Origin: Acanthococcus lagerstroemiae
Taxonomy: Eukaryota; Arthropoda; Insecta; Hemiptera; Eriococcidae
Reading direction: 5' to 3'
Length of the DNA stretch: 64,000 bases
Assembly (NCBI GenBank): GCA_031841125.1
Contig: CM063113.1
Coordinates: forward strand, 40,702,197 to 40,766,196
Position numbers and translations under genes: made by a program. Shown here one piece after another: positions 11,336 to 22,480 of the stretch; positions within the stretch are counted from its first letter, which is position 1, and each line of letters begins with the position of its first letter. A model generated the notes under the pieces. It had not been told where the DNA came from, did no database searches, and was given only the letters and a program-made list of their open reading frames with translations.

Positions 11336-11609
11336 GTATAACACACGGGCCCGCTTCCTGTTGCCTATCTGGACTGTAAACATAGAGGAAGGGGAAATAG
11401 GTCTAGATAAAACCACTCTCTTTGAAAGGCCGATAAGATATAAACCTGAGGCGAATCCATTCCCATTCGTCTTCACCTCTTTCATAGGAACTGTTTAATA
11501 GAGTGGAGTGAAAATAAAAATTGGGGTTCGAGACGAGCTGCTTTTGCGGACATTATTGTCTATGGATGCCCAGACAACGCCTTAAAATTTCCGAGTGACT
11601 GATTAAATT

Positions 11610-12756
11610 AGTGAATCACCGACTCAGTGAGTGAGCGATGAAGTAAGGAATTGAATGAATGACTGAATTAGAAAATGAGTGAATGAATGACTGAGTAACT
11701 GAGTGAGTGATGACTAAGAAGTAAATCTAGTAAATGACTGAGTGGAAGAGCGAAGGTAACGAAATCTACATCATTTTATTGAAGGCGGGTGATTACGTAG
11801 AAAATAGTAATACTTGTAAATTTCATGACGTGAGGAACTGAATGAATGACTGAATTAGAGAATGAGTGAATCACTGAGTCACTGAGTGAGTGATGACTAA
11901 GTTCAGGTGTGAATGACTAAGTAAATCCAGTAAATGCACATTGTCTACACACCTTCATAATTCATAGAAATATCAAGATATCAATACCTCTCCTGCAACT
12001 TATCAAGGTTTTTAAACTTTCTCCAGTTGTTTCTCTTCAACATTTATTATATACAAGTATCTCATTGAGTAACTGAGTAAGTGATTACGTAAACGGTGTG
12101 AATGTGGCTGAGTGAGTGAGTAAGTGACGGAGTAAATAACTAAATAAGTAAGCGAGTGACTGGGTGAATCACCAAACTGAGTAAGCAAATGATTGAGTGA
12201 GTGAATGAATCACTAACTCATTGAGTGAATGACGGAGTGAGGAAGTGAATGAATAACTAAACTAGAGAATGAATATACTAAGTGAGTGAGTGAATCACTG
12301 AGTCACTGAATAAGTGACCTAGTAACTGAGTGAATCACTGAGTCACTGATAAGTGACTGAGTAACTGAGTGAATAACTCAATGAGTAAGCGAGTGATTGA
12401 AAAAGTGAGTGAATCACTGACTCATTGAGTGAGTGACGATGTAAACGAATAACTGAATTAGAGAATGAATGTATGCTTGAGTGAGCGAGTGAATCACTGA
12501 ATCACTGAGTGAGTGATTGAGTAATTGAGTGAATAACTTAATAAGTAAGCAAGTGACTGAGTGAGCGAGTGAATCACTAAATAAGTGATCAAATGAGTCA
12601 GTGAGTGAGTGAGTAACAAAATGAGGAAATGAATGAAAGAGTGACTTGGAGAATGAGTAAATAACTGAGTAACTGAGTGAATCACCGAGTTACCGAATGG
12701 GGGGGGGGAGTGAGTGACGGAGTAAATAACTAAATAAGTAAGCGAGTGACTGAGTG

Positions 12757-12790
<34 letters not shown>

Positions 12791-13095
12791 TAAGCAAGTG
12801 AGTGAGTGAGTGAGTGAGTGAGTGAGTAAATCACTAACTCACAAAGTGAGGAAGTGAATGAATAACTGAGTTAGAGAGTGAATATTAACTAAGTGAGTGA
12901 GTGAATCATTGAGTCACTAAATAAGTGACTGAGTAACTGAGTGAATAACGCAATGAGTAAGCAAGTGACGGAATGAGTGCGTGAATTACTGAGTCCGTGA
13001 GTAACGTGAGTAAGTGATTGAGTAACTGTGTGAATAACTGAATAAGTAAGCGAGTGACTAAGTGACTCACTTAATACGTAAGCAAATGTTCGAGT
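11610..13095. repeat. GTGA/ACTGA-based satellite with ~200-bp higher-order period
   Basis: About 1.5 kb is built almost entirely of GAGT, GTGA and ACTG tetranucleotide words (for example GTGAATCACTGAGTCACTGA). A marker phrase like GAATGAATAACTGAATTAGA recurs near 11657, 11840, 12249, 12447, 12632 and 12857, giving a higher-order period near 200 bp in the right half. It includes pure (AAGT)n near 12752-12790 and (GTGA)n near 12797-12828. A non-repeat segment sits at about 11940-12060. The apparent Ser/His/Leu-rich frames on the - strand are by-products of the repeat. Confidence 0.85.
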
Positions 13096-13610
13096 CCTCC
13101 CTCTCCATTCGTATCTCTTCATCCCCATTATTACTATGTAGTCCTTCTACATACACTATTCACCTTTTCAATTTTTCTTCAGCTGTGTAAATAGGCTCTC
13201 CCTCCTATATTACTTGCTTTCTTCCTTCTTTCTCCGAACTCCATTTTTACTTTTCTATAGGCCAAGTCTATTTGTCCTTTATTCATGAACTCTTCTATCT
13301 TATCACTTTTTTCTTTCATCCATTCCTCATTTGCCTCTTTACGCGATAGCCTTCAAATTTAATTTCATGAAATGGAATCATCTCGCGACAAGATACGTGT
13401 GCGATAAGTGGTGGTAGCGGCTAATTAAATCTGTGGCAAATAGATGTTGCGGCGAGTTGTCTCTGCGGTGAATTAAGGGTTAGAGACGTGTGGCGAATTG
13501 GCCTGTTCCCACATAAAAATAGTATGCCTAAACGCACCTAAGGGGCTTTCGATAAAAAGAAAAGTTTCGCTCGCGAATCGTTCGTAGAGTAGTTTAAAAT
13601 GCCGTCCGAT
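13096..13610. other. Probable intron upstream of the KChIP terminal exon
   Basis: Pyrimidine-rich and AT-rich sequence with no supported exon. It contains loosely repeated GCGGCTAATT, GTGGCAAATAGA and GTGGCGAATTGG phrases at 13400-13500. It ends in the pyrimidine tract that forms the acceptor of the exon at 13628. Confidence 0.5.
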
Positions 13611-13627
13611 TTTCTTTACTGTTGCAG

Positions 13628-13738
13628 AAAATGGACATCAATAGAGACGGTTTGGTATCGCTAGAAGAATTCCTCGAATGCTGCAAATACGACGAAGAAA
13701 TTAAGAAGTCGATGGCCGTCTTCGAAACGACGTTCTAA
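13628..13738 (+). CDS. Terminal exon of a KChIP-type neuronal calcium sensor (Kv channel-interacting protein)
   Basis: The exon follows a good acceptor (TTTTCTTTACTGTTGCAG) and encodes 36 residues before a TAA at 13736-13738. Residues 3-14 form a canonical EF-hand loop: Asp3, Asn5, Asp7, Gly8, Ser11 and Glu14, with LEEFLECC after the loop. It then runs through an acidic DEE segment to a short SMAVFETTF tail. KChIPs end in just this way: a fourth EF-hand beginning KMD, an EEFLE(C/A)C helix, then SM.LF and the terminus, with the last intron directly before KMD. The family binds calcium and sits on the N-termini of Kv4 potassium channels. Upstream exons were searched for and not seen here, so introns are long or the rest lies outside. 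Other neuronal calcium sensors are less likely because of the Phe-containing tail. Confidence 0.8.
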   Translation, partial: KMDINRDGLVSLEEFLECCKYDEEIKKSMAVFETTF

Positions 13739-14159
13739 ACATATCCGCTGTATCACCGTAAAGGTATAATGAATGCTACGGAATTCGAGACCGAGGGTCC
13801 AAAAGTACGAATATATTGATAGCCGAGCGCGAAATTCGATCATATCTCTCACCTACTAGAATTTTAATCTAAGCGTGTAACAGTAAGCATATCATCGTCA
13901 TTATCATCATCTTCATCATCATCGTCGTTGTCCTGTTTTTCCCCCGTCTTTATCCGAAAGTGAAGAAGACGAAAAGCACCTTTGAAAGTGCTCCTTTTTT
14001 AATTAGCATAATATACATATTAGGGTGCGCTTGTTGCGTGTGCCCAAAGTTGATAATATGTTAAGTTGATGCGTAGGTCTCACGTGCTGCAAAGCTTAGC
14101 AAGGTAAGTGTGCATTCGCGAAAGAGTAAAGTTAACTGTAGACTTTAAACTGGGCCCAT
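13739..14159. other. Probable KChIP 3' UTR and downstream flank
   Basis: Sequence after the KChIP stop has no open frame of note. An imperfect trinucleotide run (ATCATCGTCATTATCATC type) lies at about 13890-13930. No clear AATAAA signal was seen close to the stop. Confidence 0.45.
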
Positions 14160-14272
14160 TATTATATGTACTATACTACATATAACACACTATACTATAC
14201 TACCCTATATTATGCTATACTATTCTATACTATATTATACTATTCTATCCTGTACTATACTATACTTTACAA
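14160..14272. repeat. Imperfect (TATAC)n microsatellite
   Basis: The region is dominated by TATAC, TATTC and CTATAC pentamers. It ends directly at the left end of the MITE at 14275. Confidence 0.85.
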
Positions 14273-14274
14273 AT

Positions 14275-14530
14275 GAAGGGTACAGGGAAAGAAGCAGCTG
14301 AGTCACGTTTGTGGCGAGGTGAGAAAAATGAAATACAATTTGTTTACATATACGTGGTTCTTTACCTGTACGTGAATTTTGAAATCTGTTTTTCTGGACT
14401 GAAGCATCCTTTCAGGCATCCTACCATAGCTCAGCTACTTATCTACTCATTACTCCCGTTCCAACTGTATTAATAACTCAATTTCGCCCAAAAGAAAGTG
14501 ACTGTACTTGCTTCTTTCCCTGTACCCTTC
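14275..14530. mobile_element. 256-bp MITE with perfect 22-bp terminal inverted repeats
   Basis: GAAGGGTACAGGGAAAGAAG opens a 22-bp end at 14275-14296 that recurs exactly in reverse complement at 14509-14530. The interior is short and non-coding despite an open frame. The flanks show no clear duplication, so the superfamily is open. Confidence 0.75.
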
Positions 14531-16546
14531 AACTGCTATAATAGGTTGTACTATACTGCGTCGAGTGCTCGTGTAATGCTTCAGCTTGAGTATGAACAAG
14601 GTTAATCTTTAGGTTTGTCAGCTCGTGTTAATTTCGTTCGTTTCGATTATTTATTTATACTTATTTCGTTTCGCGCTGGTTTATCTACCGTTTTTCCCCG
14701 GACAAAAAAAGGAGGAAGAAGTAAAGAAACGTCCCTTTACGTTAGAGGCTTACAATCGACGAGTGTAAGACTTAAGCGGTAATCAACCCATTGTATAGAT
14801 TACGTACCATCTACTTACACAACTTGACCATCATTAGGTCGGTGTCTACGACGTACAATAAGAAGTAGACTAAGTGTATTTTGATTAACCCAGCTTACAC
14901 CGTCGCAGGGACGTAATTATTATGTTTTACGTACAGACGATCTCCTAATAATTCGACGAGATCTTTCGCTAGCGACTAGAATTTTCCTAAAATGATCCAT
15001 TACGCCGTCCATGAATGAAAAACCACAAACGCTCAACATTGTCGATAACATTTTTTTTTTTTGAAAGGCTTTTTTTTGTAAGTCCTTCGAGGCAGACGGA
15101 AAATAATAGCGCGATTATTTCGGGTCAATGATGGCCGACGGGGCAAACGAAACTATTAAAGAAGGGCTGGAGACGCGATGCGACGCGGCGCGGCATGGTG
15201 GTTCCCATGTGTTGTTTCGCCGCGGCGCGGCCGATAAATAACGTGCATCTTATCGCGCCGACGAAAAATAAATTCGAAACAATTTTCAATCGGATTTCCT
15301 TTCGCGGCATTCTTATGGCTTTGCCGAGCGGGCTTGCAATTTCAGTTCGTGATAACGTAACGAGCAGTGCTCGGCAAGAAAATAGGCACGTCGTAGTCTG
15401 AATACGAATTTTTTAAAGCATCCCGCTAACAAAGAAAAATAATAAAAAATATTCATAAAAAGGGATTTTAATTCGCAGACTGCGCCGGAGCCTTTGTATT
15501 CACATCCAAGTTGAACGCATTTATTGGCGTTTGTATTCGTATCCGCATGTGCCGAACAAACGGAAATGAACGCCGTTCGTTCGTGTTTATCCGTTCACGA
15601 TGATTGCCATATGAACGGAAATGAGCGAAATGAATGATAGTCTAGTTATATTAGCAGATGGGGGGGGGGGGACGATTTGGGGAAAGCTGAAATTTTGTAT
15701 ACTGGTACCTCGTACCACCCTGAACAATATACTAAAAGTTGCCAGCCAGATGACGCTTGCGTTTTCCCCTAAAGGGTAAAATATGTGGCGCAAAACGGTT
15801 TTTCGTCGATATCTCATTGAATATTGAATTTAGATGAAAAAGTTTGGAATAGAATTTGTACAGCGCTAAGAAATGCATAAATTATGTTTCATACAAAATC
15901 TTTGCACGGCGTTTAGTTCCTGAGATATTTGAAGGTAATGGGGTAATGGTGGATATGTTTTGTAGATTCGTTTTGGGACAGTGGTTATGGCCACCATCTT
16001 GGGGGGCTGGTCCTCTTGAGCGGCTCTTGTCCTCCGCTCAAAATCGCCGGCCAGTTGGGAAGTGTACTTCGGCGAGTTGTTGCCGCAGCCACCAACCGGT
16101 TCACAGCGCGCCGCCCTAACGTTCACAGTGGTTTCTCAACTGAAACAGGGCGCAGTGAGAGCGGAGGAGTAAGGGTCGCTGACTCCACCAAAATATACCA
16201 CATAAAGAACTACACAAGTAAGGATGGTAACGAGTATGTTCTAATTAAAATATAAAAAAACGGTGATTACACAATGTTACGCAATGTCTTATAACTATAA
16301 CTGTAACATACTTCATAAGCGAGTATCGCCACATTTGTTATTACACAAGGACGTTCCAAAGCTAGTTCTTTTTTTTTTTTTTTTTTTTTTTTGTAACTCG
16401 GTAACGCCACAACAAAAACGTTAAAAACACCGAGGGAACATAATATTTGAGTACGCCAATGTGCGGCAGAAAGGCTATACCAAGGTAATATAGGTGAATC
16501 AGTCTAAGTCGGTGTTTTCAAATTTTTCTTCAGTCCTCTATTTGGA
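14531..16546. other. No supported gene; mixed unique DNA
   Basis: It contains an 11-base G-run at about 15660, a GC-rich stretch (15130-15240) with GCGGCGCGGC words on both strands, a GC-rich stretch at 16000-16190, and a T-run of about 20 at 16370-16392. Several overlapping frames of 60-90 codons at 15125-16255 have no family resemblance and no consistent splice context. Confidence 0.4.
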
Positions 16547-16773
16547 AGCGAGACAGAACCAAGTGACAAAGACTGTTTTTTGAGAACACATAATTTGAAG
16601 TTCAAAAGCCATCTAGCTACTATATGACATAGCGTTTACTGATAAGCTTTTTCCAACGTGAGTACACATTTTTGAAACGGGGGCCCAATTTAAAAAAATT
16701 CTACTTTTTACACTCTTTCCAATGATACTAATCACTCATTTTGTCAACAAATGTCGCTTGGTTCTGTCTCGCT
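16547..16773. mobile_element. 227-bp MITE with 17-bp perfect TIRs
   Basis: AGCGAGACAGAACCAAG at 16547-16563 is matched by its reverse complement at 16757-16773. The interior (ACTGATAAGCTTTTTCCAAC, then TTTTTACACTCTTTCCAA) is shared with an inverted copy at about 47440-47625, so this is a dispersed family. Confidence 0.75.
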
Positions 16774-16905
16774 TAACAGCGTCCATTTGCAACTGTAAAA
16801 AAAAAGTTCAGAGCCGATCCTTACAATCTTACCCCCCCCCCCCTCCACCAGGGCGGTGTGGCCGCGCTCGGAGAGGTTCCAAGCACCGCTCGAATTGATA
16901 ATATA
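16774..16905. other. Short spacer with C-run
   Basis: Spacer between two mobile elements, with a CCCCCCCCCC run near 16832 and CG-rich sequence. No gene is seen. Confidence 0.4.
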
Positions 16906-17628
16906 GTCCGCCCAGGAGGGTTTCACACTTGCAACGTTAAAATTGCACTGGCATACACAAACACATAAATACTAAGTTTGTTGATTCCAGCGTTTGTTCG
17001 CCTTCCCTGACAGTAGTTTGAATTCAGAGCAAAATGCTGCAGGAAGGTTTCACACTTGTGACACTAACATGGTACCAACACACACAAACACGTATTTATT
17101 ACCTTCATTTGTTCCAGCATTCGTTCGCCTTCTGGCAGTTCAAATGTAGGGTGGGGCGTGGCAGGAAGGTTACACACTCGTGACATTAACATTGCACTGG
17201 CACACACAAACACATATTTATTATAGTCCACCCAGTATAAGTTGACACTCATATTTAATCCTGCTACGCTGAAGAACCTGTTTTTCAGGAGTCTTCAGTT
17301 TGCGTATTTTAAATGACAACGCATCCACATTCAGATTCGTCCCGTTAATTCGTTACATAGAAGTGGCGGGAATCTAGGATACTGCCGTTTATTAAAAGTT
17401 TAAAATTATATATCTCGACATAGGAGTAAGATAGAAAGATGAGATAAAAACTGGTTTATATTGAATGAATACCTCCAACACTGGTCATTGCGTACATGTG
17501 AATTAAATAAACCCTTCCACATACAATTAACTAGCGTGACGCGCCTACCTGGTAAAACAGGAGCGTTAGTTTGAGTAAACCTGACAACTCGCAACAAAAC
17601 TACGAGTGTCAACTTATACTGGGCAGAC
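16906..17628. mobile_element. TIR element with internal ~125-bp tandem repeats, copy 1
   Basis: The left end GTCCGCCCAG (16906) and right end CTGGGCAGAC (to 17628) are inverted and each is flanked by TA (16904-16905, 17629-17630), suggesting Tc1/mariner-type TA target duplication. An internal second terminus, GTCCACCCAGTATAAGTTGA at 17226 also preceded by TA, pairs with the right end over more than 20 bp. Between the outer and inner left ends lie three ~125-bp tandem units, each starting near GGTTTCACACTTGTGAC with an ACACACAAACAC phrase. A second copy of the whole module lies inverted at 21074-21800. It is non-coding. Confidence 0.75.
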
Positions 17629-17630
17629 TA

Positions 17631-17880
17631 TACTCACCGAACTGGAAAAAGTTCATGTTCAAAAAGCAGCCTTCTTAATAATTGCAGGGGCTACATGCCA
17701 ACAAATATGAAAAATTGTGAATTTTCAATTATTTTTGTAACTAATCATTTGACTTCAAGTTCTTTGAGAGGTTCCGAGACTATTGGAGCAGATAGTACTC
17801 ACCGTGGCAAAGGAAAAAGTTCATGTGCAAAATGTTGCCTATCTAATAATCAAAAGGGCTACACACAAACGAAGAAATAG
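17631..17880. repeat. Two-unit direct repeat beside the TIR element
   Basis: The phrase TACTCACCG...GGAAAAAGTTCATGT followed by a TAATAAT...GGGGCTACA block occurs at about 17633-17710 and again at about 17795-17870, some 160 bp apart. No coding content is supported. Confidence 0.6.
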
Positions 17881-18102
17881 TATTTTCTATTTGTTCCTGT
17901 TGAAATATCTGATTTTTTTTTTTTAGAGAAACTAAAATATTGTTTGAATTGGTAGCAAGATAGAGACTGTGTACAAGGTAAGCCAGATCAGTGTAAATGG
18001 GATACGATGTTGTGGCGGTTAGTGGTAAAGTGACGTCACAATAGGATAACGAACAGCTACGCATTCCTAACTCCTATTTGTTAGGTATTATGTAGTTTGT
18101 AC

Positions 18103-18320
18103 AGGGACGTAGCAAAGAGTTTTTTCTAGAGGGGCAAAAATTGTTAAATTCCCAACTGACTCAAGTTAAAATTCCCAAGCATCAAAATTCGGTTATATTG
18201 GCTAAAAAAAAACACTTTTGACTTTTTGAATTTTCTCAACTTTTGATTCATCTACTAAGATTTCCAATTCTGGCGGAAGCTTGGGGTAAGCTACCCACAC
18301 ACCCCCTTATTTTCGTCTTG
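18103..18320 (+). repeat. Interspersed repeat, copy 2
   Basis: This copy is homologous in block order to 11040-11335: a GGGACGTAGC opening, AATTCCCAAGCATCAAAA, an ACTTTTGACTTTTTGAATTT phrase, and a C-rich close. A short mobile element is the likely explanation. Confidence 0.6.
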
Positions 18321-18375
18321 TTATAGTTGAGGGTAAACTGGATGGTCTGTAATTGTTTATTTTATGCTAGAATAA

Positions 18376-18931
18376 CAGTGTTGCCAGATTATTGTTTCAA
18401 AAGTCAGTATATTTGTCCCCTCTTGGATATGTACTGATATAATATTGGGTATACTGATTTGGTTGGCTGTACATTGAGTAGGATAAAACTGAAGAATAGC
18501 ACTGAGAAGAAGCTTAGAAGTAACAACTTTACGTAAATTTTATCCGATTTTCGTTTTCTCCTTCTTTTTTTCAGTGTTAGGTGTTATGCCTGACTTATAG
18601 ACCAGATTTTTTCATCCAATTTTAAATCTTCATTAGGTTCTCCAGTTCTCTTTTTCCAGGCAACGCAGTTATTCGGAGTCGTTTAATGCTGCTACCCTGT
18701 AGGAGCGCTGCAGTCGTTGAAAAAAATAGAGACGATCACTGATCATTAATTAATGGATGTTTTCATACTTTGTAAACATTACATGCAACATGCATTGTTT
18801 TTCCAAAAAACAGGTTAGAAATTATTATTTTGTACTAAAAATTAGTACTTCTACAAAAATCAGTACGCAAATCAGTATACACTGAAAATGTCAGGACATG
18901 TCCTCATAAATCAGTACGTCTGGCATCACTG
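18376..18931. mobile_element. MITE with CAGTGTTGCCAGA ends, copy 1
   Basis: CAGTGTTGCCAGA at 18376-18388 opens the element. TCTGGCATCACTG at 18919-18931 closes it, nearly the reverse complement. The interior is rich in CAGTAT and CAGTAC words, which are also typical of the related copy at 48143-48504. No coding capacity. Confidence 0.7.
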
Positions 18932-19199
18932 GGATAGTGCAGCGACGGTGAGAGGAGGGTACAAAAAGTGCACCAACATCAGCGCCGGATTTTTTCCTAG
19001 GGCCTGTAAGATTTAGCCAAGCCCGTGGAAGAACACGTGGGTAAGTTTATTTATTCAGTTAAAAAATTATTTTCAAAATTTAAGTACTTTTTTTACATGG
19101 ACTAAGGTGTGAACATTTTTTAGGAGTGGCTAAAAAAAGTGAAAGACGATCATCAGAAGTAAGTTCCCAACTAAATTAAAGAAGAACAAAAAATTATTG
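18932..19199. other. Spacer, no gene recognised
   Basis: AT-rich sequence between a MITE and a LINE remnant. No repeat or frame was recognised. Confidence 0.35.
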
Positions 19200-20880
19200 C
19201 ACTGGGGCTCCGCTCCGCTCTCGCCGTCCCTGAAATAATTACTTATTCCAGGAATCTGGTATTTCTTTCTTTTTTGGAAACATAATTTGATTTAACAGTT
19301 TAGTAAGCTTCTTGATTAGTTTATCCCCTTCACACTTAAGGTGTTCATTTCAGATATCTTCATTGCCATCAGGTGCTTTTCTTTCTTCAGATTTTGAGTT
19401 ACATTTTTGACCTCAGTCTTCATTATTTCTGGTTCTTGTCCTAATTATTTTGGGTCTCCATTACATTCTGCGCTCCTTTTTTTCTTCATTTTATAGAGAT
19501 CTTTATAAAAGTTTGTTGCCAGCCAATTTATTCTCTCTCTGTCATAAATTTTACTATCTCTATTGTCGATTACATAGAGTGTAAGTTTCTTTCCCAGAGA
19601 CAGCCTTTTTGATATTTGCTTCGGGCTTCCTGTTTTTTCCATTATTTCATCGATGAGTTTGTTACACTTTCTTAACTCCTTTTTCACTAGTTGGTATGTA
19701 TTTTAGGTTAAACTCAGTTTTCTTAGACCCCTTAATGCCGAGTTTCTTAAGATTTTCCTTCTCTTTTATAAGTCTTCTCAGCTCCTCTGGAAATCCGTCT
19801 TGCTCTCCTATTTTGATTTTCCTACCCGATGCGTAAAATCCCACCAGTTACCCGGGTAACTAAAAGGGAACAAGGGTAATCTGAAGGTGGTAGAAAATGG
19901 GTAACTTTTCCGCGGGTAACTGGGTAACTAGAGGGTAACTGATTGCGCATCTGGTATTAGCAATTTATATAGCTTAGTGAATTGCTTGTATGATATACTT
20001 AATTAAATTTTGTATAGAGGCATTTGATGGCTACTGCGTTTGGAGTTCTCAATATATTGGGAGAATTTGTTTTCAATTTCTTCATTTAACTAGTAGCTAT
20101 GTGGTTTTTCTACAAACCTAATACTCTTTGCTTTGATTGCGCATTTTAGTAACCTATGATCAGAGTAGTACTCAAAATTTAAATTATCTCACAATCCGAA
20201 ATTCATCAATTGTTTCAGCCAGTATGTAGTCCATCTGATTTCTTGTGATCATGTTGGGAGAGATTCAAATCCACGTTTTTCCTGGTCGTTTTTTAAAGAA
20301 GGTGTTAAGAATTTTGAGAATTTCTTTTTAGCGTAGACTCAGGAGTTGACAACTCCGATCGTTTCTTATACTATATCCATAGGTAGCTGCCTATCCATTC
20401 TTTTTCTTCTATCTGTTATTTCCGAATTTGACTGTCAAAGTCTCCTATTATAAAAATATTATTTTTATTTAAGATCAGAGACTGATAACTTTATTTTAGT
20501 ACAGAATTGAATAATTTCTTCCTCTGTGAAGGTTAAGGTTGGAGGATAGAGATTTGATGGTGGGAGTTTAATTTTATTTTTATAAATGCTAGTCTGTCTG
20601 AAGTTCCCCTGAATTCCAGGACGCTGGAGGTCAAATGTTTTTTCACGATGAGGCCAACTCCATATTTTCCAGAATGATTTCCTTTATAACAAAATAGATT
20701 CGGATTTTTGTGGTTGTCATATTTTCTCCCATTCTCCTTATTTCTACAATTCCTCGCACATCAGTTTAATTTCCTTTTTCAAAAGCTCTTTCTAATTCCA
20801 TAAGTTTTTCTTGGTCCTAATAAGGTTCTTACATTTAAGCTTCTAATGTTCAGTTTGTTTTCCGTGTTTTCCCGAGTTCG
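19200..20880 (-). pseudogene. RTE-like LINE remnant: endonuclease and start of RT (antisense, heavily mutated)
   Basis: Read on the - strand from about 20880, the opening segment NIRSLNVRTLLG followed by RRMGEN matches the start of an apurinic-type endonuclease of RTE/CR1-type LINEs. IIGDFDSQIRK near 20430 corresponds to the conserved GDFNSQIG motif. KNVDLNLSQHDH follows. After the linker come frames at 19662-19844 and 19445-19687 with ERINWLATNFYKDLYK, the region just before the RT fingers. Stops and frameshifts are frequent. A GGGTAACT-rich patch at about 19850-19935 interrupts it. The catalytic RT core is not present here. Confidence 0.7.
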
Positions 20881-21073
20881 TGGTTTATTTATTTTTTCTC
20901 GACTTCATTGTTACAGCAACATAAATTAGGATTTAGAAAACTACTTGCATTGTTTATTGGTCAAGCGGGTGGTCTTACTTGTCCCGGCTGGCCATGCGTT
21001 CTGGGCAAAGGCATACAGACGGATATCGTTCAAAATTACCACCTTGACTGAACGCTTGACAAATGGATGTATA
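20881..21073. other. Spacer, no gene recognised
   Basis: The sequence ends at the TA that borders the TIR element at 21074. Confidence 0.35.
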
Positions 21074-21800
21074 GTCTGCCCAGTATAAGTTGACACTTGT
21101 AGTTTCATTGCGAGTTAATAGGTTTACTCAAACTAGCACTCCTGTTTTACCAGGCAGGCTCGTCACCCTAGTTAATTGTATGCGGAAGGGTTAACTTAAT
21201 TCACCTACACACAATGACCAGAGTTGGAACCATTCATTTTATATAAACTAGTTTTTATCTCATGTTTCTATCTTACTCCTATGCCGAGATATATAATTTT
21301 AAACTTTTTATAAACGGCAGTATCCTAGATTCCCGCCACTTCTATGTAACGAATTAACGGGACGAATCTGAATGTGGATGTGTTGTCATTTAAAATACGC
21401 AAACTGAAGACCCCTGAAAAACAGGTTCTTCAGCGTAGCAGGATTAAATATGAGTGTCAACTTACGTGTTTGCGTGTGCCAGTGCAATGTTAATGTCACG
21501 AGTGTGTAACCTTCCTGCCACACGGCGCCCTACATTTGAACTGCTAGAAGGCAAACGAATGCTGGAATGAACGAAGGTAATAAATACGCGTTTGTGTGTG
21601 TTGGTGCCATGTTAGTGTCACAAGTGTGAAACCTTCCTGCCGCACCTTGCCCTGAAGTTAAACTACTGTCAGAGAAAGCGAACGAACGCTGGAACAAACG
21701 GACCTAGTAAATATGTGTTTGTGTATGTCAGTGCAAGTGTGAAACCCTCCCACCGCGCTCCGTCCTACATTTAAACTAAACGTCAGCGAACGCATTCATT
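21074..21800. mobile_element. TIR element with internal tandem repeats, copy 2 (inverted relative to 16906-17628)
   Basis: It begins GTCTGCCCAGTATAAGTTGA after TA at 21072-21073. The middle is homologous in reverse complement to 17226-17628: shared phrases include AAACGGCAGTATCCTAGATT and GTAACGAATTAACGGGACG. The inner terminus is cut to GAGTGTCAACTTA at about 21452-21464, a 20-odd-base deletion relative to copy 1. Three tandem units with AACCTTCCTGCC phrases follow, and the outer end is diverged. The copies therefore moved or were duplicated as one module. Confidence 0.7.
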
Positions 21801-22480
21801 TCCGCAATTTCAACGTTCAATGAATGGGAGATGCAGGAACGGATGACGTTCATTTTTAAAATGAACCTGTGCGAGCTGTCATTCGTTTGTTCAGCATATC
21901 TGTTTGTATCTACATACCTCCGCAGCATTCATTCGTTGCATAAGTGTATTTACCTTATGAACCTTAGCAGTAAAGGTGGAGAGGAGGGACGGGAGCAGTC
22001 GAAAAAGAGGAAATGACTCAAGTCCTGGAATTCGATTTTCGTCGAAAAATTATGTTCGCGCGGGCAAAATTCTACCTACATTTGTGATAGACAGCTCCTA
22101 TTTTGTAACTTCGCGGGAAAAGCGGGAAAAGTGAAACAGCCGCGATACAATCCATATTTGTTCATATTCTAGGCATAACAAACAGTCAGTCAGTCACCAA
22201 AGAGGTATGAAAATTTGTTTTCGCTTGCGAATACGAATGTTCGTTTCAAGTGTCAGAGCCAGCTGAGAGCGGCCAAGTGTAAAGTGTAAATCGCGTACTT
22301 CGAAGCTACGCTCGCATTTAGCACGCCGTACTGAGACGCACTGCAGCGACTTCTGGGAATCGATTGGAAATAAATTACAAAATTAAAGTAACTGGGATTC
22401 GTATTGAAAGCGAATTCTTCGAAAGACTGCGATCCGGTAGGAGAAAAACTAGTGTGAGACCGAGAGCGTGTACTCTAGGC
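21801..22480. other. Unique-looking DNA, no gene recognised
   Basis: No frame with family resemblance. Moderately CpG-containing at 22250-22450. Confidence 0.35.

Noticed and set aside
12494..13128. Ser/His/Leu-rich hydrophobic frames on the - strand
   Set aside because: They are products of the GTGA-word satellite.
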